Positions 48,703 through 61,034 of a DNA stretch of 64,000 nt are shown here, piece after piece; the first letter of the stretch is position 1, and each line of letters opens with the position of its first letter. Source of the stretch: Psettodes erumei (lineage: Eukaryota; Chordata; Actinopteri; Pleuronectiformes; Psettodidae); NCBI GenBank assembly GCA_016785225.1, contig JAFBJZ010000847.1:2284501-2348500 (forward strand), written 5' to 3'. A program made the position numbers and the translations under genes. The notes under the pieces were generated by a model. That model ran no database searches. It saw only the letters and a list, made by a program, of their open reading frames with translations, and was not told the origin of the DNA.

Positions 48703-51403
48703 AAGGCCTCGCGGACACGCAAAGACACGCCCACAGTCACGCATGGAAACAGGAAACATCGGGAGGTCACAAACAAACCTGACCAAAAAGTTATTAAACA
48801 CACTGCAATAAGCTCAGGTGTCTGTGTGCACTGAGCAAAGACTGATAAACAACATGTAACAGAGGAACAGAAGCACTGAAGCAGCAGGTCCAAAACTTAT
48901 GATTTTCACTAAGAGGGACAGTGTGTTTCAACTCAGGCTGGCATCCACTCAGTCAAAGTTGAGCAGAGATGAATTCTGATCTGAGATCAGTGGAAGCTGC
49001 CGACGATCACGTGACTGAACTGACGTGCGACGTGATCCTTTGGCGGATTGAAACGATGAATGTCTCCTGTGAAAATTTTTAAAAACAAGCTGTGAAACAA
49101 ACATTCGGCCGCTGAATCTAAGCTGGAGAGGGACGACAAAGAGCCGGACACACAAACACCTAAAACCACTGCAACAGACACAACCAGAGATTTATACAAC
49201 AATCTGCTTGAATGTGAACGTTGACCAGCATGAAGGAGGTCAGAGGTCACAGGGATCTCGCAGGATGAAAATAAAACATTTTTTTCTTCTCTCCATCTTT
49301 CAGGTTACAGATCCTGGACCAGCTCTGAATGCTGACACCAGGACTCTGTACTGACTCACGTTCATTCACTTCGTCTTTTTCTCTATTTTCAGCTCTTCTG
49401 AAATCACTGGTCTTATTTTGGATCCTCTGTGAGTCATCTGTTGGTACACAGGACAGTGAAGAATCATGGGAAACCTGCTCATGTTTGACCTGCCATTCAA
49501 AGCCCCCCCCCCCATTGTGTGATGCGTTTTAAATGATCCGGTTTCAGCGCTGGTACCAGGGCATCTTTCTGTGTGATGGTTTTCAAGCGGTCTTGGTCCA
49601 GATGGACTTAGAACAGTATTTAAAAGGACCAGTAGTGGGCTGGGACCATAACTTCAACTGGTCTTGGTCTGGACTAAACAACACCCCTGGAGAAGGTTTT
49701 TATCTGCACTGGAGTTCCTGTGGTGCCGTGACTTTCCTCCTGAATCTCAGGGAAAAAGGAGATGAAACAATTAACACGAATCTCACATCGTTACTCAACA
49801 GAGTCGGTCCGAAACCAAAAAACCTGGAGTCACAGGACGTGTCATGAAGCAGAATCCAGACCACCACGCAGTGAGGACCAAGACTGATCCACGAGGACGG
49901 TGGTTTGATGAGCTTCAGACATCAACTGCAGTCACATGACCACAGGGTAACCACAGGAAATGAGCGTGGTGATGAAGTTTCCTCAACAGCATGTCAACAT
50001 TAGTCATCTGTTTACACGTTATATGAATATTCTCATTATCATTATTGCTGACTAACTTGGCCCGGGTCTTGTACTCGGTATTTGCTAACGTTATTATCGA
50101 CGTGGTCTGATCCTGTCGCTGTGTACGATTTTACTAACCTCACATCACGATTGTTCACGATGATCATGTTCATGTTTCTGCTTCCTGTTCTTCTTCACAG
50201 CGTGAGCCACATTTTTTTGATCTTCTTTTCAGTGCCGTGTTTTCTGTCGGTAATCTTTTGGTTTCAGAAACATGTGATCAGCAAACACTGAAAATGATCC
50301 AGCTGATCAACGACAACAGATTTACAGAGATGTTGAATCAACTACGCATGAACTACACCATCGAGATCCGATCACCTGCCAAAACATGTCAGATGTTACA
50401 GATCTACTTCATGACCTGTTGTGACCGTAATCTCACACTGACAATCGGAGCCCAAAACCTTTAGGACCCTTACGAAAAACCAGAAACAAAAGAAATGACC
50501 TCCACATCTCGTCACAGATTTGTTTCACTGTCCAGGATTTTAATTTTCAAATCGTAGAAAAAAAGAAAACTAAAAGAGGCACCAGTGTAAAAAGGCTCTT
50601 TTGGATGACAGCTGCAGACCTGAGGAGACGTCTCTCTTCAGTTTCACCCCGTCTACATCAGCATGCACCCACTCAAGCTATGAAACGCTCGAAACCAAAA
50701 AAGCTCAAACATGCTGAAGTCGACTTGTCCTGAACCTCCTGCAGCTTCTGTGAGAAGGAATATTTACAAGGCACCTGAAGAACCTTTCAGACAGATCCAG
50801 GAAGTGCAGACCGGTTCCTCACCGGACGAGAGTCCTGGTAAAAACTTTGTGAAAATAACAGACCAAACCAAAAATACCAGCTCCTTGACAGAAGTAAATT
50901 GCCTCCCTGTAATCCCCCATAGTGGACAACCATCTCAACTGCAGTTTAAACTACATCATAAGGCCAAAGGTATGTGGACGGCCCTGTTCTGATATGTGTC
51001 TTCTGGGTTGGACTCAGTTTGGACTTCAACCAAAGTTTCCATCAGTTTGTGTTTGTGTCTTTTCTTGTTTCTCTGTGACAATTCTCCCAATTTGTTGTGG
51101 AAGAATTGGACCGCAAACACAACAAGTTTGAAACTCAGCCACATCCAACACGAGCTGGACCTGATCAGCACCATCAGTCCTGGTCCTGACCGGTGCTGGT
51201 GTTAGACCAACGTGTGATGGAACCGTCAGGAACCTCAGTGTGTGGCAGTGTCTCCTTTGAGCTGAACCTGGAGGAGCCAACTGAGGAGGTCCATGACAGG
51301 AGGAGGAGCAGTGCTGTGAGTAACTATGTGCTGGACGTCACAGGGCGGGAAACAGGGGAGGACGCCAGCAGGTAGAGGTCCAGACGAGTCCATGACCCAG
51401 GAT
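48703..51403. other. Gap between tm4sf19 promoter and rnf168 3' end, with unexplained plus-strand open frames
   Basis: Open frames on plus include 49533-49847 (104 codons, Trp-rich), 50160-50201 (a signal-peptide-like MIMFMFLLPVLLHS followed by GTGAGC), a Cys-containing frame over about 50255-50464 and a basic frame at about 50539-50735. I tried the visible splice sites and could not join them in one consistent frame. No protein family was recognised. They may be a degenerate or unusual gene, or chance frames. The right end is probably the rnf168 3' UTR. Confidence 0.3.
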
Positions 51404-53842
51404 TCATCTGCTCAGGCTGGAGAACACCTCATTCAGGGTGGTCTGTTTACTACCCCTTCTGGAGGGGGTGGAGCTCTTTGCAGTCTTTTTAGAGGGTCCG
51501 CTGGTGGGGTCGGTGCCGGCCTCCGCCTTCCCTCCTCGGTTCTGTCGGAGCGGGTAGGCGTCGGCAGACCCTTTGCGTCTGTTGGTGGCTCTCTGCTTCT
51601 CCTCCTGGTCCAGCTCCTTCTGCAGGAGCAGAGCGAGCCGCCGGTCCTCCTCCTCCTGCTGCTGCCTGGTCAGCAGATCTGACTCCCATTCAGCTGTGCC
51701 CTGCACGGATGACACCCCCACCTCCAGAGTGGAGGAGGACGGGGAGTGACAGCCTCGTTTGGTGATTATCACCTCCTCCTCTTCCTCCTCCTCCTCCGTT
51801 GTGTCCAGCTCTGAGCTCTTCCTCTTGGTCGACGAAGGACCTCCATCACTGGTCAGCCGACTCCTGTGAGTCAGATTCTCTACAGAGGCTGGATGGGGGT
51901 CCGGAGGTCCATAATAATCCAGATTAGGGAGGGGATGCTCCACCTGAGAGGAGAGGATGTTCTCCTGAAACAACATCAGGATAAACAGTCACTCTGAGGA
52001 TTCTTTTACAAGATCAAAACCATCTGTCAACCATTTTCAGATTTAGTCATGTGAACAAAACTTTGTAGTTTTAGTCATATTTAGTCAACCTCATCCTCTC
52101 TGGGTTTTTTTACTAAAAGATTTTTTTTACTAGAAGATCAGGTGACAAAAATGTAATCAACTTTTTAGTCTGGTTTCAATCAGACAAAGCAAACTGCTTC
52201 TACTGACCTTGTTGGCCTTGACGCTGTAGGCAGAGCTGCAGTCTGAGGTGTTTGTTTTTGATGGAAGAGGACACAAGAACCTGAGACACACAACAAAAAC
52301 AAACCATCACTTCATCGCCCGAATTCAGACACACACTTTAAAGAGTTTTAGACCTCTGGTAGCTGGTTGGAGCTAAATTGTTTTTATGGCATAGTTGTTG
52401 ACACTGTCCCAACAAATACACCGTATACGGACATTCGTGTGGAACCTTGTCTAAACCCTCTGATGTCAAAATTCACATCAAACTGACCCCAGTGGACTCC
52501 GTCATAATTACTGATACACAAGCTCCCAATAATCTGAGAGCTGGGGAACAAGACGTGAACAACAGGAGGCAGAGAGCAACGTTGCCCTCTGGAGGCAGGA
52601 ACTCGAATTAATAGATTCATCGTGTGAATTCTGTTTTGTACAAACAGCAGCTCTGTTAAACTTCTGACATCTAATCAGTGAGCTTTGGTCAGACTCTGAA
52701 GTCAGCTTACTTCTCAATCTGTCCGGCATTGACCTCCTTCTTCTTTTTGGATGGAGTAACCTCAGCAGGACGGTGATTTTCCTGAGATACCGGAGCAGCG
52801 TTCTGCAGGATGAGGAGGAAAAAAAAAAAAAAAAAGGATTTTATAGGATGAGGGATGAAAACTGAACAATCAAAATGAGATTGAAACCTGTAATGAGAAA
52901 AGACAAAATTAAACTATAAAACAAAAACATTTTGTAGGTTTTAGGGCTTAATACAATAATTAGACAGGAAATATTCACATGGCCGTGTTTTAAGGTGGAA
53001 TGAAAATAAACCTATTGTAGGTGGATTATGTCAGTTTGGCAATGCTAAATAAGGAAAAAGTAACTGGATTAAAGAAAGTTAAACATTATTACACATTGTC
53101 AACTAGTCGTGAGTTGGAGCATGCTTTGCTGGATATACTACATGATGCCATTAATGCACCTCTCAGGATATTCACAATAAAATCTGATCATTACAAACAC
53201 TAACCAGCTGGTTGCTCAGGAGCCTGGCCAGCCTCTCATCCTCCTCCTGTCTCCTGCTCTCCTCCTGCAGCACCTCCTCCTCCTCAGCCAACAGTCTCTG
53301 GATGTACTCCTCACTGGCCCTCTTTTCCTCCTCTTCCAGCACTCGCTTCTCCTCCGTCAGCTGAAACGTAAGAGAAACATGGCTAAGTTTTGTTGTTTCA
53401 GGTATGTCACTGTGGCAGCAGGTTTATCGATGTAGCTCAAGTGCCCCTGTACCCAGCAACATTTCCTCCATGGGGTGCACAGAGGCATTGTCAGGCCAGA
53501 TGTGATTCAAATTCTCGTGCCTATTCAGAACATACATTATCTCAAGGTATTCTGTGGAGCCAAATACAAAAACTTCAGTATTTCCTGAATTTTAAGTAAA
53601 AACCTTTAAGGTCACCCAGGCCTTTATGTCTTTAAGACAAGCCTGAAGTTTGACTAACTGATTAGTCTCATCTGGGTGGGCTCTTAAATAAATACAGCTG
53701 GGTATCATCTGTGCAAAATTAAAATAAAAGGATGAAGCGGAAAGAAAAGAAAAAAATAAAAATAAACTTACCTTGGTGATCTGGTCCTGGTATTCCTGCC
53801 TCAGCTCTCCAGGTGCACTCACTGTGGGAAAACACACTGAAA

Positions 53843-53914
<72 letters not shown>

Positions 53915-54695
53915 CAGAAGGTCTGTTACAGCCTGTGTTTACAGTGTTCAGTGCTGATGTTGGCTCAGTGAAAAGCCTCAGGATCTGTTTCTACAGACAG
54001 GAGGATAAAAAAAAACACACTAATGATAAAATGTCAACAGTAAGTGTCGCCCCTTCATACTGACAGTATTATGGGACGTCTCTGTGCACGCGTGTCGGTA
54101 CCTCCCGGGTCGTCCTCGTCTTCCTGCCCCGAGAGGCGGCGCTGACACTGCAGAGGGAAGCAGGTCTGGATCTGCCGCCACAGCTGCTGGTTGACCAGCG
54201 TGTTGTTCCTGCTGTTCAGTCGGGCCCAGGTGGAAACTCTCTTCCTGCACATGGGACAGCACAGAGTGGCTTTGTCCACCGACTCCAGGAAGCAGCCCTG
54301 AGACAGCAGAGACAGAATTGACACAGCTCATCTTCGTGAAGATCGCCAACACAACCCCTCATTCAGGTCCAACCCAGTCAAAGCCTCACATGTAGTTTCT
54401 TCACTGATACACGCACAAACTATTATTAACCACAGTAAATCCCAGCATGGACAGTAAAGAGAAAACACAAAAAACTGCACAGTAAAGACTTACAGAAAGT
54501 ACAGTGTTTCGGTGTGGACTATAATTGTGTTACCTTGCAGAAAGTGTGTGTACAGGGAAGTGTAACCGGCTCCATGAAGATCTCCAGACAGACTGGACAG
54601 CGGCAGTCGTCCAGAGACAGCGAACCCCCTCTCACCCCCCTCCTGTCTGACACAGAGGACACCCCCACCTCCATGTCTGACACTGGGGGCATCAT
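51404..54695 (-). CDS. rnf168: E3 ubiquitin ligase RNF168
   Basis: RNF168 ubiquitinates H2A at Lys13/15 around DNA double-strand breaks to recruit 53BP1. Seven coding exons join in phase: 54534-54695, 54102-54297, 53772-53821, 53205-53360, 52711-52802, 52208-52280 and 51404-51964, giving 429 aa (human 571). The C3HC4 RING spans residues 33-71 (CPVCLEIF, LPCTHTFC, CCPMCRKR). SAPGELRQEYQDQITK matches the LRM1/UMI segment. The MIU1 ubiquitin-binding helix is at about 155-188 (EEYIQRLLAEEEE, DERLARLLSNQL). MIU2 (RQQQEEEDRRLALLLQKE) and the NRRKGSADAYPLR LRM2 lie near residues 330-370. The middle is shorter than in human. ATG 54695 was chosen as the first in frame after the acceptor at 54754; a third Met follows at residue 8. 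The exon 7 donor is GTCAGT. Order with tm4sf19 matches human 3q29. Confidence 0.93.
53845..53913. repeat. (AC)n microsatellite, about 34 units, in rnf168
   Basis: The longest pure CA array in the window. It begins about 24 bases upstream of the rnf168 exon 53772-53821 acceptor on the transcribed strand. Confidence 0.97.
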
Positions 54696-54814
54696 CCCCT
54701 TCCCCCTCCTCTGTGTCAGCTCTATGTCAGCTCTCAGGGGAGGATGGATCAGCCTGGAGGAGAGATCGAGAGACTTCAGGAAACCCTTTGAGTTTAATGG
54801 TCCCATCTTTATCA

Positions 54815-54819
<5 letters not shown>

Positions 54820-54863
<44 letters not shown>

Positions 54864-54886
54864 ACTCACTCACTCACTCACTCACA
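54820..54886. repeat. (CT)n followed by (CACT)n compound microsatellite
   Basis: About 20 CT units pass directly into about six CACT units. It lies in the 5' intron of rnf168, upstream of the start-codon exon. Confidence 0.95.
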
Positions 54887-55337
54887 TCTAGATGAACAAA
54901 ACGGTTTTTAGTAACAAAGAGCAGTACACTCAGTCAGCTGACACCTATCCATATGTATAAGAATCTACTAAACAGCTCTGGAGCCACTTACCGGTAGACC
55001 GGAGTGTGTGTGTTTACTCGGATACGACTGTTCGTAAACTACACACGCCTGGTGTTTGTGGATAAACAGTAACTAAATACTACAGACGGCAGATTAACTT
55101 TTACAAACACGTGAAACGGACACGGTATTCAAGTTTCAACCGAGAATGAACAATAAAAATAATGGTTCCGCGGGTTTAGCATCCTCAGTCTCGCGTTAGC
55201 TTCCCGATAACGAGGCTTAAGATTTAGCTGCTGACGCTCCCGTTTCTTATGGAACTGAGGTCTATACTTTCTGGGTTTAACGGATCAGCGGTAAAACACC
55301 TGCACACTGGTCATCACACTGTCACTGTTAAACTCAC

Positions 55338-55441
55338 CGGAGCTCCGACGAGTTGAGCTTCTGTAACTTCGGCGAGGCTAAAGTTAGCTTCGGGCTAGCA
55401 GTTCGCCAGCTAACCGGAACAACACCGGGACGCTCCGGCGG
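55338..55441 (-). promoter_or_regulatory. rnf168: rnf168 non-coding first exon and CpG-rich promoter
   Basis: On the minus strand a CpG-rich stretch ends GAGCTCCG before a perfect GTGAGT donor at 55337. CpG richness extends to about 55620. It is the likely untranslated first exon, joined to the acceptor at 54754. A second donor (CTACCG before GTAAGT, at 54991) could define an alternative leader exon. Exact transcription start not determinable. Confidence 0.45.
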
Positions 55442-56799
55442 TTGACCGCTACAAACATGCAGCTCCTCCAATCAGCTCACCGCGACCACACGAGGCTTCA
55501 CGTTCACACAACCGTAGGCCTGACGGAAACCCACCAGAGACCAATCGGCGAGCACCGTGTGCCCGCGCGAATCAACCGTTGCTGGTGCGGTGCGCATGCG
55601 TCAGACAATCTCAGCGCCGCCTTTTAGGACAGTCGTAAATTAAAAGCTCCGGACCAGAGAACCGGCGGACGTGACATATCCAATATTAATTTTGATTGGT
55701 GATTGAAAACAAAATCCAATTTTATTTGTAGTTACTTTAAACAAACAGCGAAATGCTGTATTTGGTCCCTTCATTCAAATCATCATTTTCCTCATCGTTA
55801 TACTAAATATCTCATATTTATTGATGAGATACAGGAAAACTACAACACTGGAACAGTGGGACTTTTTGTTGCAGAGTAAGTTGTTATGGAAAGGAGGGAC
55901 TTTTGTAATAGAAAAAAATCTCGATTTTTCTTCATTTTACATCCTTAATATTTTCCGGACAAAATGAAAATATTAGCAAAGAGCAACAGCGAATAATATG
56001 AAAAACAAATATGTGTAATATATGATTTTGATTGATCAATACAACCCAACTCATCCAGCTTCAGCTGAACTGTCAGTAGGTGTAGTACAGGAATGTACCT
56101 GTGTCATTCATCCTCAACTAAAAAACTGAACAGCTCTGAAAACCAAACATCAGTGTTTACTTTCAGCTGAGCTCAAAGAAACAAATCAAACACATGGAAA
56201 TGTAACATGAAAAATATTTCGACAATAACAGAGCTATGGCCACTTCACTCTCACTCTCATCTTCAGTGTTCAGGCATCATACTCTTCTTAAACTGGGGTA
56301 AGATGTCTCTCAACCAAACTCCATTTTAAAAAATCTCACTTTATTGCTGCATGAGAGAGACAGGGATGAGTGTATATTAAGTCCATTTCAGTTATGAAAG
56401 ATTTTCACCAAAACACAGCAACATTTCTGTAAAGTTGATACTGTGTCAAGTATGAACTGTTCAGTATCAGCTTCAGCTGAAAGTGTGAAACCAGAACCCC
56501 TCTGAACCATTCATAAAAAATGATACTCAAACTATAAACAATATGTGTATCACCGTTAAGACACAGTACAACAATTTGGGATTATTTCTGTTGGATCCCA
56601 GTGTCACATCTGTGTGTGAAATACTGAGAGATGGATACACTGTTGTTGACCAAGAAAATGTTCATTTGGGTTCAGAATAAATCAGATCTAAAACTTGTTT
56701 TCCAGTCTTTATGCTAATCACAGACTCTATACTGAACCAACGTGAGACTGTCATCCACCTAAACAGCGTACCGAGAATCAAATAGAGGACAGGGACAAC
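55442..56799. other. Intergenic region between rnf168 promoter and zinc-finger gene
   Basis: The left 200 bases are GC-rich promoter flank. The remainder is AT-rich with no recognisable coding frame, repeat or RNA gene. Confidence 0.5.
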
Positions 56800-56805
56800 T
56801 TTATT
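56800..56805 (-). terminator. Candidate polyadenylation signal of the zinc-finger gene
   Basis: AATAAA on the minus strand about 20 bases after the stop codon, which would give an unusually short 3' UTR if used. Confidence 0.35.
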
Positions 56806-56825
56806 GATCACTCATAAAGCTTATG

Positions 56826-59800
56826 TTATTGATTTGTGAACTCCTGTGTCCAGGGGAACTCGTCTGTGTGTTTATTGTGTTTGCTGCCAGACTCAAGCGT
56901 GTTCGGACCGTCGTCTCCACAGCGGTGTTTCTTGAGCTGCCGGGAGTCGGAGAAGCCCTGACTGCAGCGGCTGCAGGAGTACAGCTTCACGCCGGTGTGA
57001 ATCTGCATGTGAGACTTGAGCTGGTTGGACTGCCTGAACTTCCTGCTGCACACCATGCACTGGTAGGGTTTCTCTCCGGTGTGGATGAGCAGGTGGCGGG
57101 TGTAGTTCTGAGGCGTCCTGAACTCTTTCCCACACTGTTCACATCTGTGTGGTTTCACTCCAGTGTGAAGCAGCTGGTGCTGCTTCAGCTGTGACGAGAG
57201 CAGGAAACCTTTCTGACAGACAGTGCAGACGTACGGCCGGTCGCCGCTGTGCTGCCTCATGTGGTACAGGTAGAGATGTCGCAGGTGGAAGGACTTCCCA
57301 CAGGTGTCGCAGGTGAACTCTTTGTTCTCGGCGTGGCTCTTCTCGTGCGTCCGCAGCGTGGTGGGACTGCTGAAGCTCTTCAGACAGATTCTACAGCTGA
57401 AAGGTTTGACCCCGGATGGCCTCCGTCTCCCCTGCCCTCCATCCTTCGCTCCATCTTTACTGTCATGGACAAGCTGCTGGTGTTTCTGCAGCTGACAGTT
57501 GTAGAAAAACGTCTTACCACACAGATCACACATGAACGGCTTCTCGACACCGTGAACCAGCATGTGGGTCTTCAGAGCCCAGGTCCCTGTGAACCCCTCC
57601 CCACACTTATCACACCTGAGACACAAAGAGAGAAACACAGGAGATTAACGGTGGAATAAAAAAGGACAGAAAGTGATTTGGTTTAAGCTCCCTTCACTCC
57701 ACATTACAGTATATCAAATATGACCTGGTTGGGTTAGCTAGTTATCATGTTACCATGGTGATTTATCCCAGTAAGAGGTGAACCACTGTCGTAACCTCTC
57801 TAAACACAATCCTGCTTTGTACAGGTCTCTGCTGTGTGTGAGCACCCGAAGGGTTTTTCTTCACAATATATTGTTGTGTTGATGTATTGTGCTGTGTTGT
57901 GCATACAGAAGTCATCACTGCATTCCTACTGTGTGTGTGAGCACCTGAAGGGTTTCTCTCCATTGTGTAGGCGAAGGTGTCTCTGGAAGTTGTACTTGAG
58001 TCCAAAGCTCAGTCCACAGGTCTGACACATGTACGGTTTCTCTCCGGAGTGGACCACCCGGTGCTGCAGCAGACCCATCCTACACTTGAAGGCCTTGTCG
58101 CACTCGTTGCATTTGAACGGTCGATCCTCCGAATGCGACCTCTTGTGGACGCGCAGATTGCTGGCGGTGGAGAAGCGTTTCCCGCAGGTCTGGCAGGGGT
58201 ACGGCCGGGCGCCTGTGTGCACGGTCTGGTGCTCGCGCAGGCTCTTCTTCCTGGTGAAGCTCTTCCCGCAGACGTCGCACATGAACGGCTTGACTTTGGC
58301 ATGCGACACCTCGTGGTAGCGCAGCGCACTGGAGGAGGTGAAGGTGCGGTCGCAGGAGTGGCACTTCAGCGGCGTCTTCTCGAGTCGGTGAGACGCCTGG
58401 TGGACTCGGAGCTGCCGCGGCAGTCTGAACTTCCTGTCGCACTGGTCGCAGCGCAGCAGCTTATCGGGGTCGTTCTCCTGAGCCTCCTTCAGCTGGTGGC
58501 TCAGCTGGTGTTTCTGCAGAGTCTTGGCCTTGTAGAAACCTTTATCACAGGAGCTGCAGGGGAAAGGTTTGAGGTGACAGGACACATGTTTCCTCAGCTG
58601 GTGCTTCTGATGGAAACCTTTGTTACAGAGTTCGCAGAAAAATCTCTTCTCTTTGTACAGCTCCCTCCTCCTCCTCCTCTCCACCTCCTTCTGCTCCTCC
58701 TCACTCAGATCTGCACAGAGAAAACAGGACTTACCTTAGAACACGCAGCCAAGAAATGCTGCATCATAATTTGGAAGATACAATCCAAACTTTTATTTGT
58801 AGAGTCAAATTGAAAAATAAACAAAAACATAATCTTGAAAAAAACCTTGACCCCACCTGGCATGGCCACTCACTGTAGAAGCCTACATATTTCACTAACA
58901 CTTGTCATTCACATGCAACCTGTTTCATGCTTTTAAAATCTATTTTTAAAGACTCACTATTTGGTTTTGGGTTTGTAATCTGTGATGTAGCCCTGTAGTC
59001 ATGACTTAAACCGTTCTCTTATGACCCCCCTTATGAAAGATGTTTATACAATCAAATGATATCATGAATGTATGATGACTAATAGAAAATGGCTTGAACT
59101 AAGGAAAACTAGTTGACTAGTAAAACCATTGGTCAGACTCAGCCGTTGAACAGTTCTTACTCTACCTGAAGTAAAGCCTGTCTCACCTGGTTGACTCTCA
59201 GCGAACGTCTGATCTTCATCCTCAGCTTCATCGGTTTCCATCTTCATCTCTGATTGCTGAAAAACAAAAAGTGAGAAAACAGAGATGAGCAGCGATTCTA
59301 CTGCCTTTATTATTACTTTATTACTCTATTCATTTTTTTTCATGTTTGAAGTCAATTGTGACCTGTTTTTTTAATCAGCCTGGCATTACATCTATGTATG
59401 TATATATGAATCAGAACGTTGGTGGTTCAGTATTAATCAGTACTGTTTACCAAACTTACATCCACAGCTGGTTCCTCTTCATGTGTGGACGGGGCCTCGC
59501 TGATTGTCACTGATACACCCGTGAACTCGCTGGTTGGCTGTTCATTATCCGCAGGAAGTGATGACATGTGTGAGGCGGACTGATTCGATTCTGGGGACCC
59601 ATCGGAGCCTGTGGAGATCTGGATCGATTCTAAAACCACTTCAGTCTCAACGTCAGCCAGACCCAGACCAGGAGGTGGATCTGGTCCCTCCTGCGGGACG
59701 TGGCCATCAGTGCCGCTCTGCCCTGTCACTGGTCCGGGGAGTGGCTGGCTGATGATGACCAGAGGGACCTGGGGGCTGCTGCCGGCTCTGTATGAGGGTT

Positions 59801-61034
59801 TGGTTGAGTTGAGGATGGCCATGGCGAGAGCTGCGGGGTTAGCAGCTGGTTGATTGATGTCCAGTGACAGAGGGGGTCCATCTGTAACATTCAGTTTACC
59901 ATAAAATACAGTCTGATAATAATGTCATGCTTCATATATAAATTATAATACGAGGAAAAGTCTGATCATACCCCCATTACACACCTGCTGATTTGATCTT
60001 ATAAAGCGTCTGAGGCTGATTCTTTTCGACTGCAGAGTTTTTCAGGTTCTTCAGCTCAGACTCCATACGTTTCACTTCAACCTTCAGAGCCTCAGTTTCC
60101 TTCTCTAAACTCATGTACAACTCCCTGAAAACACTGCAGATTTTACGAACCGCCTCTCTGGACATCACATTAAGGATGGCGGTCAGCTGAATCTGCAGGA
60201 GAGAAGACATGAGGTTTATACATTTAGTTTGTTGTATCCGGGTTATTAGATTGCTTTAACATTTAGCTATTAACTGCTAAAGGCTAAATATTTGTTTTTT
60301 CATTAGAAGTCTGTTTATATATTTTAATTGCATTGATCTGCTCTCAAACACGATCAATTATCCGCCTGATAGATTAGAAGCTATTTTCTAATTGATTAAT
60401 TTATAAATAAAACAGTTTGTAAACACTGTCTAACGGCTCAGATGTTTTATTCTGAAAGTCTGAAATTCATACCGGAAGTCGTATCGTTCGCTAATCCTCC
60501 TTTTCTTTTCCCAGAAACTTCAATTACATTAAGGTGATGGTTGCAAAATATATTAGCCCCATGTGTTTCTACCCATTTCAAAGTCCCCTTTACTTTCTCT
60601 TGGTTGTGTAAATATTTTTTTGAAAAACTTGTGTTTGTTGTTGATGCACAAGATGGCGGCCGTCTGTGCGTCGGAGATTATTAATGCACAAACAGCAGAG
60701 TTATCTTCTCTAATCCAATCTCTTCTATTTAATTTGCGTTCACATCGTAAAGTATTTCCACCGTACACGACACGTTAACGCGATATGTTTTGTCCATTAT
60801 AACCGAAGGAGGAAGTGACGGCGGATTTTCCTCTGAAGCTCTTCTCTCTGACATGAACTTCCTCCGTCTCGTCCTCGCAGGATTCATTTTGGTTTTGACG
60901 TTTACCCTCACCCTGGTTTCCTCCTCGTCGGCCCCACGCCGCCCGAGTCTCTGCCGGAGGACGGAGACCACAGACTCCACCGCCGCCTCCATGATCAGCT
61001 CCGTCTGACCCGAGAAAGTTCTCACCGCCGCCAT
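56826..61034 (-). CDS. C2H2 zinc-finger protein, 15 complete fingers
   Basis: Probable nuclear DNA-binding regulator; I cannot name the ortholog. Six coding exons join in phase: 60912-61034, 59985-60192, 59460-59881, 59187-59256, 57945-58710 and 56826-57615, giving 792 aa. The N-terminus MAAVRTFSGQTELIMEAAV and a helical, coiled-coil-like segment (SLEKETEALKVEVKRMESEL, about residues 65-85) resemble the short N-terminal module common in fish-expanded zinc-finger genes. I see no KRAB, SCAN or BTB domain. An acidic, Ser/Pro-rich linker precedes a basic RRRRRE stretch. Fingers start near residue 296. Eight lie in exon 5. The ninth is split at its first cysteine by the last intron (FR/CDKC). Six more follow, then a degenerate sixteenth with only one clear His (CSRCSQGF). 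Linkers include HTGEKPY. The last exon also carries a Gly/Arg-rich insert between fingers 10 and 11. Confidence 0.88.

Noticed and set aside
50160..50464. A two-exon secreted cytokine (signal peptide plus ETCDQ exon)
   Set aside because: The donor after the signal peptide is phase 0, whereas both visible acceptors lead to an early stop in that phase. The alternative frame that stays open has no start codon.
53719..53912. Long Cys/Val open frames over AC/GT arrays (also near 3.7, 19.5, 37.1, 43.3 and 47.5 kb)
   Set aside because: They are translations of dinucleotide microsatellites; only the flanks that match real exons are coding.
54820..54886. CRISPR-like direct repeats
   Set aside because: Units are 2-4 bases with no spacers; this is a compound microsatellite in a vertebrate intron.
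58009..58813. Long open frames on both strands over the zinc-finger exons
   Set aside because: These are shadow frames of the GC-rich finger repeats; only the minus frame with C2H2 spacing is a protein.
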